NCBI GenBank assembly: GCA_041481895.1
Contig: JBGPCQ010000128.1
Location: 1-8,487 of the forward strand
Source of the DNA: JAMPXD01 sp041481895
GTDB taxonomy: Bacteria > Desulfobacterota > Desulfuromonadia > Geobacterales > Geobacteraceae
Direction of reading: 5' to 3'
Length of the DNA stretch: 8,487 bases
Numbering within the stretch: the first letter of the stretch is position 1; every line of letters begins with the position of its first letter. The notes under the pieces are model-generated. The model was not told the DNA's origin, did no database searches, and saw only the letters and a program-made list of their open reading frames with translations. Made by a program: the position numbers and the translations under genes. Positions 4,377-8,487 of the stretch are shown one piece after another.

Positions 4377-7300
4377 TTACTGGACCGCCACGCCGAACTC
4401 CACCCTGCTCCCTGCCACTCCTTCCTTGGCAGACGGCTTGAAGATATCCCCGCTCTTCTCGAATATCCTCTCCGGAGGGAATTTTCCCTCCACCACGAGA
4501 GCAGTGCGCACCGCCGTCGCCCTTTCCCTCGCCAGGGCCTTCAAATCCTCCTCCCCCACCACCGTATTGGCCAGGATCAGTTTCTTCATTTCAGGGTCCG
4601 GGATATCCTTGACAAGACCTACGATACTGCGCGGCTTGGGGAACTTCTCCTTTTTGTAGACCGCCTTGAGATACGTCGAGTACTCGTCCGGCCGGATCGT
4701 CACCGAAGCAGAGCTTTCCCCCTCAATGCCTTTCTTCTCTTTCACAAGGGCGAGGAATTTTTCGCTCTTCATCTTCTTCGTCAGCAGTTCGTTGCGGTAG
4801 CCCTCCGGGTCATGCTCCCGGTCGACAAAACCGGTCACCTCGAGCTTCAGGGCGGGCCGGTCCAGAAGCACCTGCGCCAGTTTGCGGAGCTTCTCCTTTT
4901 CGGCATCAGAAAGATGCGATGAACCGGCGGCAAAGTAGATTGCGCTGAAATCGTCCTTGCCGCCGAACACCCCTTGGAGCAGGGCAAAGGGAGAGGTGGC
5001 AGCCTTGACGAGGAGATTTCGTAAAATCTGAAAGACGACGCCCCAGACGCTGAATTTCGGGTCGTCCGTGCGCCCCGTCACGGGGAGGTTGAGATGGATC
5101 TCCCCCTTCCGGTCCTTCAGCAGGGCCACGGCGAGCCGGACCGGGAGATTGGTCGCCTTGTCGCTCTCAACTTTCCGGCCTAAGGTAAACTGGTCGAGAA
5201 AGATTTTATTTTCCGAATCGAGTTTCTTTTTTTCGATGTGGTATTTCAGGTCGAGAAACAGCTTACCCTTGTCGATGCTGTAGCCCAGGAACCTCCCAGA
5301 GTAGGGTGTTACCGGGGAAAGTTCGATGTCGCTGAACTTCACCTGAAGGTCCAGGAACAGGTCGTCCCGCAACGGGTTTATCGACCCGGTTATTGTCAGT
5401 GGAGACTGGTTTTCCAGGTTCCCGCGCAAGTCTACTGTGGCAACCTTCCCCTCCTCCGACGTCAGGCCGCTGACGCGCCCCCCGACGTTAAACATGGAGG
5501 TGGCGAATTCGGGGGACATGTGGTGGTCGGTAAAGGCAATCAGGCCGTCCTGGAAGGTGACCGTGTCGATCCGCACGCTTTTCGGCTGGGGAGCGGGAGG
5601 CTGCCCCGGCTGGGCTGCGGCGGGCGACGGGGATGACGGTGTCGACAGCGGCGGCGGCGATGGCTGTGCCTTCTCTGTGGCGCCCTCCTTCTTCGCAGGC
5701 GTCCGGAGTTGCTGGAGGTTGAGGGTGCCGTCCTTGTTGACGACCACCTTGGCAAAATACTTGCTGAGGGAAACCTCCTTGATCGAGAGGGAAAAGGGGG
5801 CCAGTGCGCCGCTGATTTCATCCATCTGCAGGCTCTCCCACTTGAGGAGATCCTCCTTGTGCTCGGAGTCGAGGCAGTAGAAGTTCCGCACTCCCAACGC
5901 CCCTTTGAAGTCCCCTGCCAGCCCGTTTTTACCCGTGGACAGATTGAACGTCAGCCGTGTGTCGAGGGAGCCGTCCGCAAGGACGATATTGATGTCCTCG
6001 GGGAGATACGGATCGAAATCGGTCAGCGGTATCCGCCGGAGGGTCGCTTCCCCTTTGAACGTGAACGGCGCCGGACGAATTTTTCCCGAGACTTTCAACG
6101 AAGCATCATCGCCATAGGTGGCCCCAAACCTGAACGGCATGCTCTCCCGCTCCGGCCAGGTGAGGTTTTTGAGGCCGAGATCAATTCTCCGCAAGGTAAA
6201 TGACGGATCACCGCCTACCTTCCGGTCCGTGAAGGAAACGGAAAGCCCCTTCGCAGCAAAATCTTTCATGCGATAGCGAAAAGGTTTGCTCTCCGTGGGT
6301 ACGACGCCTTCCCGCTTCTTCATCTGACCATCCGGCTTCCTGAGCAGAGTCAGCGGTGAAAAGCTGCCCTCCTGGTCGCGCGAGAAACGTATATCGCCGC
6401 CCGCTATAGAGACCGACGCAACTTCCAGGAGGTTTTCCTTCTGGCTGTAGCGGCCGCCTTCCATCGAGGCAGTGGTGAATCGCACCCCCTCCTTGGGGCC
6501 GAAGTCAGCACCAAGACCTCTCAACCTGACAGCTATCTTGTCTGCAGAGAGGAGCTTGTCGGCAAACGACAGCTCGCCGGAAAAGTCCAGAAGTCCTTTG
6601 AGCGGCCCATTGAGCTGTCCGGCAATGTAGGGATAGTAGGCCTCGAGAGGAATCCCTTCGAAAGTCAGACTGGTGCTGACAGCCAGAGGAGTCACGGAGA
6701 AATCACCCACGAGCTTCCCCTTCTCTTCCCGGTCGGTGACAAATGTGAAACTGTATGCGGCCTTCTTCCCCTCAGCCGTGGAGAAGTCTTTCATATCGAG
6801 CGTGATCTCCCTGACCACTGTTTTAAATCCCCCGGCAGGGAGGGCATCGGCAAAATGGAACGTTCCGCCACTGATCCGGGTTTCGGCAATGCTCACCAGC
6901 GGTTTTTTCTCCGGGCTTTCCTTTTTCTTCCCATTGTCCGGCTCGTGGGGAGCCCCTTTTCCCACCAGCCGGTCAGAGTTCCAGGCTCCCTTCCCGTCAC
7001 GGGACAGGAATGCTTCCAGCCCCTCGATGGACAGGGTGGAGAAGGCAAATTCCCGTGTCATGATGCCGGCCTTGCCGATCCCGAGATACCCCTGTTTCAG
7101 GGTGACGAGCGGCTCCCCCGTCCGGTCCCGCAGGAAAAGGTCGGACAGACCTATTTTCCCCGTAACATTCAGCTCCGGTTTGGCATTAGCGGCAATCCGG
7201 TAGGCAACTTCGGCTTTGACCGTCAGGCGGCCGGAATCTATGCTGACGGGAATGGGCCCGGGGACATAGGCAAAATAGAAGGGGAGATCGAGATTCTTCA

Positions 7301-7964
7301 GCTCGACCTCCAGGGAAACCTCCTGCGCCTGCGCGAACGGTTTCATCTTCCCTTCCGCATGAAGCGGGGCACCGTTCACGACCGCACTGAAGCTCGGCAG
7401 GATATACTTTTCGGCAAGATAGGGGATGTTGCTGATGAAGGGAATGCCCACGTCGATGCGCCGGACCGTGTGGCTCTTTTCGACCGGGATGCCCCGGTCG
7501 ATGAAATCCACGGAACCGTTACTGATGACGATATTATTGAGGGAAAACCGGGCGGGCTTTCCGGCCTTTTCTTTCTTCGGTCCTTTCGGCTCCATGAGGT
7601 CGGAAAAATTGTAGGTATTGGCAGCGGTCCTGACCAGATGGATGTACGGCGCCGTAATGCGAGCCTTCGATATGACCGGGGCGGCGCGCCAGATGGACGC
7701 GGGGCTGACTGTGGCGCGAACGCTGCTGAAGGAGACGAACGTCGCCCTGCCATCCTTCTCGGAGAGGCGCACATCCCGCACCTCTGCCGTCCAGGTAAAG
7801 GGATTCAGGGATACCTTGCCGACAGAGAACTTGCGGCCGGTGACGGCTTCTACCTGCTTGATGGCCTGACTCCTGACGATGCCGGGGAGGATGAACACGA
7901 TGAAACCCGTCAGGATAAGGAGGAAAACAGCACATCCCGCTACCCATTTCTGCCATGTCTTCAT
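4377..7964 (-). CDS. large AsmA-like DUF748 protein with OmpA-like C-terminus
   Basis: From ATG 7964 the product has 1195 residues. One N-terminal membrane helix lies at about 6-28, and the rest should be periplasmic. A long beta-rich DUF748/AsmA-like body follows, with repeated strands such as LNNIVISNGSVDFIDRG, ISGGTFHF and VRIDTVTFQDGLIAFTDHH. A Pro/Ala/Ser/Gln-rich linker at about 755-795 splits it. After the linker is the hallmark family segment NKIFLDQFTLG followed by LPVRLAVALLKDRKGEIHL. The C-terminus (about 1002-1195) resembles an OmpA-type peptidoglycan-binding fold: IYFAAGSSHLSD, LEVTGFVD (Asp1048), then RERATAVRTALV (Arg1148) and a final SRVEFGV. AsmA-like proteins are extended grooves implicated in phospholipid traffic between membranes; for this protein that is inference. 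A start at 7991 is possible, but 7964 has a G-rich stretch (AGGGGGGG) at good distance and a proper lysine-first signal anchor. The gene follows the methyltransferase on the same strand after a 115-bp gap. Confidence 0.9.
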   Translation of the reverse strand: MKTWQKWVAGCAVFLLILTGFIVFILPGIVRSQAIKQVEAVTGRKFSVGKVSLNPFTWTAEVRDVRLSEKDGRATFVSFSSVRATVSPASIWRAAPVISKARITAPYIHLVRTAANTYNFSDLMEPKGPKKEKAGKPARFSLNNIVISNGSVDFIDRGIPVEKSHTVRRIDVGIPFISNIPYLAEKYILPSFSAVVNGAPLHAEGKMKPFAQAQEVSLEVELKNLDLPFYFAYVPGPIPVSIDSGRLTVKAEVAYRIAANAKPELNVTGKIGLSDLFLRDRTGEPLVTLKQGYLGIGKAGIMTREFAFSTLSIEGLEAFLSRDGKGAWNSDRLVGKGAPHEPDNGKKKESPEKKPLVSIAETRISGGTFHFADALPAGGFKTVVREITLDMKDFSTAEGKKAAYSFTFVTDREEKGKLVGDFSVTPLAVSTSLTFEGIPLEAYYPYIAGQLNGPLKGLLDFSGELSFADKLLSADKIAVRLRGLGADFGPKEGVRFTTASMEGGRYSQKENLLEVASVSIAGGDIRFSRDQEGSFSPLTLLRKPDGQMKKREGVVPTESKPFRYRMKDFAAKGLSVSFTDRKVGGDPSFTLRRIDLGLKNLTWPERESMPFRFGATYGDDASLKVSGKIRPAPFTFKGEATLRRIPLTDFDPYLPEDINIVLADGSLDTRLTFNLSTGKNGLAGDFKGALGVRNFYCLDSEHKEDLLKWESLQMDEISGALAPFSLSIKEVSLSKYFAKVVVNKDGTLNLQQLRTPAKKEGATEKAQPSPPPLSTPSSPSPAAAQPGQPPAPQPKSVRIDTVTFQDGLIAFTDHHMSPEFATSMFNVGGRVSGLTSEEGKVATVDLRGNLENQSPLTITGSINPLRDDLFLDLQVKFSDIELSPVTPYSGRFLGYSIDKGKLFLDLKYHIEKKKLDSENKIFLDQFTLGRKVESDKATNLPVRLAVALLKDRKGEIHLNLPVTGRTDDPKFSVWGVVFQILRNLLVKAATSPFALLQGVFGGKDDFSAIYFAAGSSHLSDAEKEKLRKLAQVLLDRPALKLEVTGFVDREHDPEGYRNELLTKKMKSEKFLALVKEKKGIEGESSASVTIRPDEYSTYLKAVYKKEKFPKPRSIVGLVKDIPDPEMKKLILANTVVGEEDLKALARERATAVRTALVVEGKFPPERIFEKSGDIFKPSAKEGVAGSRVEFGVAVQ

Positions 7965-8079
7965 GCAAGCCCCCCCTGTCGCGAATGCCATCTACAGCCC
8001 GCATGTTGCACCAGGCCGTCTCTATACTAGATTTTCCCAGAATATCCCGCAAAGTCAAAAACACGGCAGTGAAATGATG

Positions 8080-8487
8080 TCACTTTCCCTCGCTCTTGCG
8101 GAAAATCAGCTTTGCAGTCGGGGCGCTGGCGAGGGGATGTTCTGCGTAGTGGAGGACCTTGCCCGGGAAGCCACTGAAGAGTTGCTTAAGCTCGTCCGGC
8201 TGCAGAAGGAAGGACTTGGTATGCTCTCCCGGCAGGGAAGGGGTGTCGAGGAGGGTATCAATCACCACGACCCCGCCGGGGGTCAGCGCTGCAACCGCCT
8301 TGGGCAGCAGGCTGCGGAGAAGGAAATTAAAATTGATGATAAGGTCAAACGCCTCGCGGAATTCATACTCTTCCAAATCCTCCCGGCGAAAGTCGATCTT
8401 CAGACCTTCTTGCGCAGCCCACCTTTCGGCCTTGGCAAGCCCCTCCGCCGATATGTCGACCCCCGTTACGGAAAACCCCCGCCGCGC
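8080..8487 (-). CDS. class I SAM-dependent methyltransferase, TehB-like, 5' end outside window
   Basis: The frame is open from the window edge (8487) to a TGA at 8080-8082, giving the last 135 residues; the true start lies beyond the window. Visible Rossmann-fold landmarks, numbered from the first residue present, are: the acidic end of strand 2, GVDIS (9-13), which binds the SAM ribose; IDFRREDLEEYEF (31-43), around the adenine-binding strand 3; FDLIINFNFLLRSLLP (47-62), strand 4; and LTPGGVVVID (68-77), strand 5. The late FLLQPDELKQLF and HYAEHP segments are typical of small TehB/methyltransferase-domain proteins acting on small molecules. The glycine-rich motif I is missing only because of the window edge. 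Substrate cannot be told. It reads towards the DUF748 gene but need not share its function. Confidence 0.82.
   Translation of the reverse strand, partial: ARRGFSVTGVDISAEGLAKAERWAAQEGLKIDFRREDLEEYEFREAFDLIINFNFLLRSLLPKAVAALTPGGVVVIDTLLDTPSLPGEHTKSFLLQPDELKQLFSGFPGKVLHYAEHPLASAPTAKLIFRKSEGK

Noticed and set aside
4341..4922. A 193-codon + strand open frame opposite the end of the DUF748 gene
   Set aside because: Its His/Arg/Leu-rich translation and position antisense to conserved OmpA-like motifs mark it as a shadow frame.
6855..8030. A 391-codon + strand open frame opposite the DUF748 gene
   Set aside because: It is a shadow of the GC-rich third-position pattern of the - strand gene, lacks family features and a ribosome site, and the opposite strand has clear DUF748 motifs throughout.
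7965..8079. TTGACT on the - strand (about 8051-8056) as a promoter for the DUF748 gene
   Set aside because: With a 17-bp spacer the -10 would be AAAATC, a poor match. The better TAGTAT/TATAGA boxes are about 23 bp away. A promoter here is possible but unsupported.
8055..8080. CACTGCCGTG followed by TTTTT as a terminator after the methyltransferase gene (- strand)
   Set aside because: The stem is only three base pairs, too weak for an intrinsic terminator.

Overview
The window is a moderately GC-rich bacterial chromosome segment devoted almost entirely to the Gram-negative cell envelope. LptF/LptG permeases, a lipobox-bearing Slp-family lipoprotein and a giant AsmA-like DUF748 protein all require an organism with an outer membrane. 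The gene style (short overlaps, strong AGGAGG-type ribosome sites, GTG starts, an exported IPT/TIG protein) suggests a Geobacter/Desulfuromonadales-type deltaproteobacterium. That assignment is an impression from memory, not a demonstrated result.

Layout on the + strand. Positions 1-189 are a leader with hairpins and a short reading frame that ends on the lptF start. lptF (190-1362) and lptG (1359-2438) follow, overlapping by ATGA. Next comes a 254-bp gap, most of which is a compact structured repeat element (about 2441-2620). It has 17-bp terminal inverted repeats (16/17 identical), an 8-bp perfect direct repeat at its borders, and two further diverged copies of the terminal motif inside. 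I regard it as a MITE- or REP-like non-autonomous insertion and as the most interesting object in the window. A candidate promoter just outside it precedes a secreted triple IPT/TIG-domain protein (2693-3670), which ends in a strong hairpin terminator (3695-3721).

Layout on the - strand, read right to left. The 3' part of a TehB-like SAM-dependent methyltransferase (8080-8487, cut by the window edge) is followed by the 1195-residue DUF748/AsmA-like protein (4377-7964). Last is the Slp-family lipoprotein (3811-4290), which has its own candidate promoter. The two gene trains converge on the terminator near 3.7 kb.

How the genes fit together. LptF and LptG form the membrane part of the LptB2FG transporter, which extracts LPS from the inner membrane. 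AsmA-like proteins are elongated inner-membrane-anchored proteins, several of which are implicated in moving phospholipid towards the outer membrane. Slp is an outer-membrane lipoprotein family. The shared theme is envelope biogenesis, but joint function of the two strands' genes is inference only. No tRNA, rRNA, CRISPR array, transposase gene or phage gene is visible. The only stretch longer than 250 bp without a gene is 2439-2692, and it is described in full.
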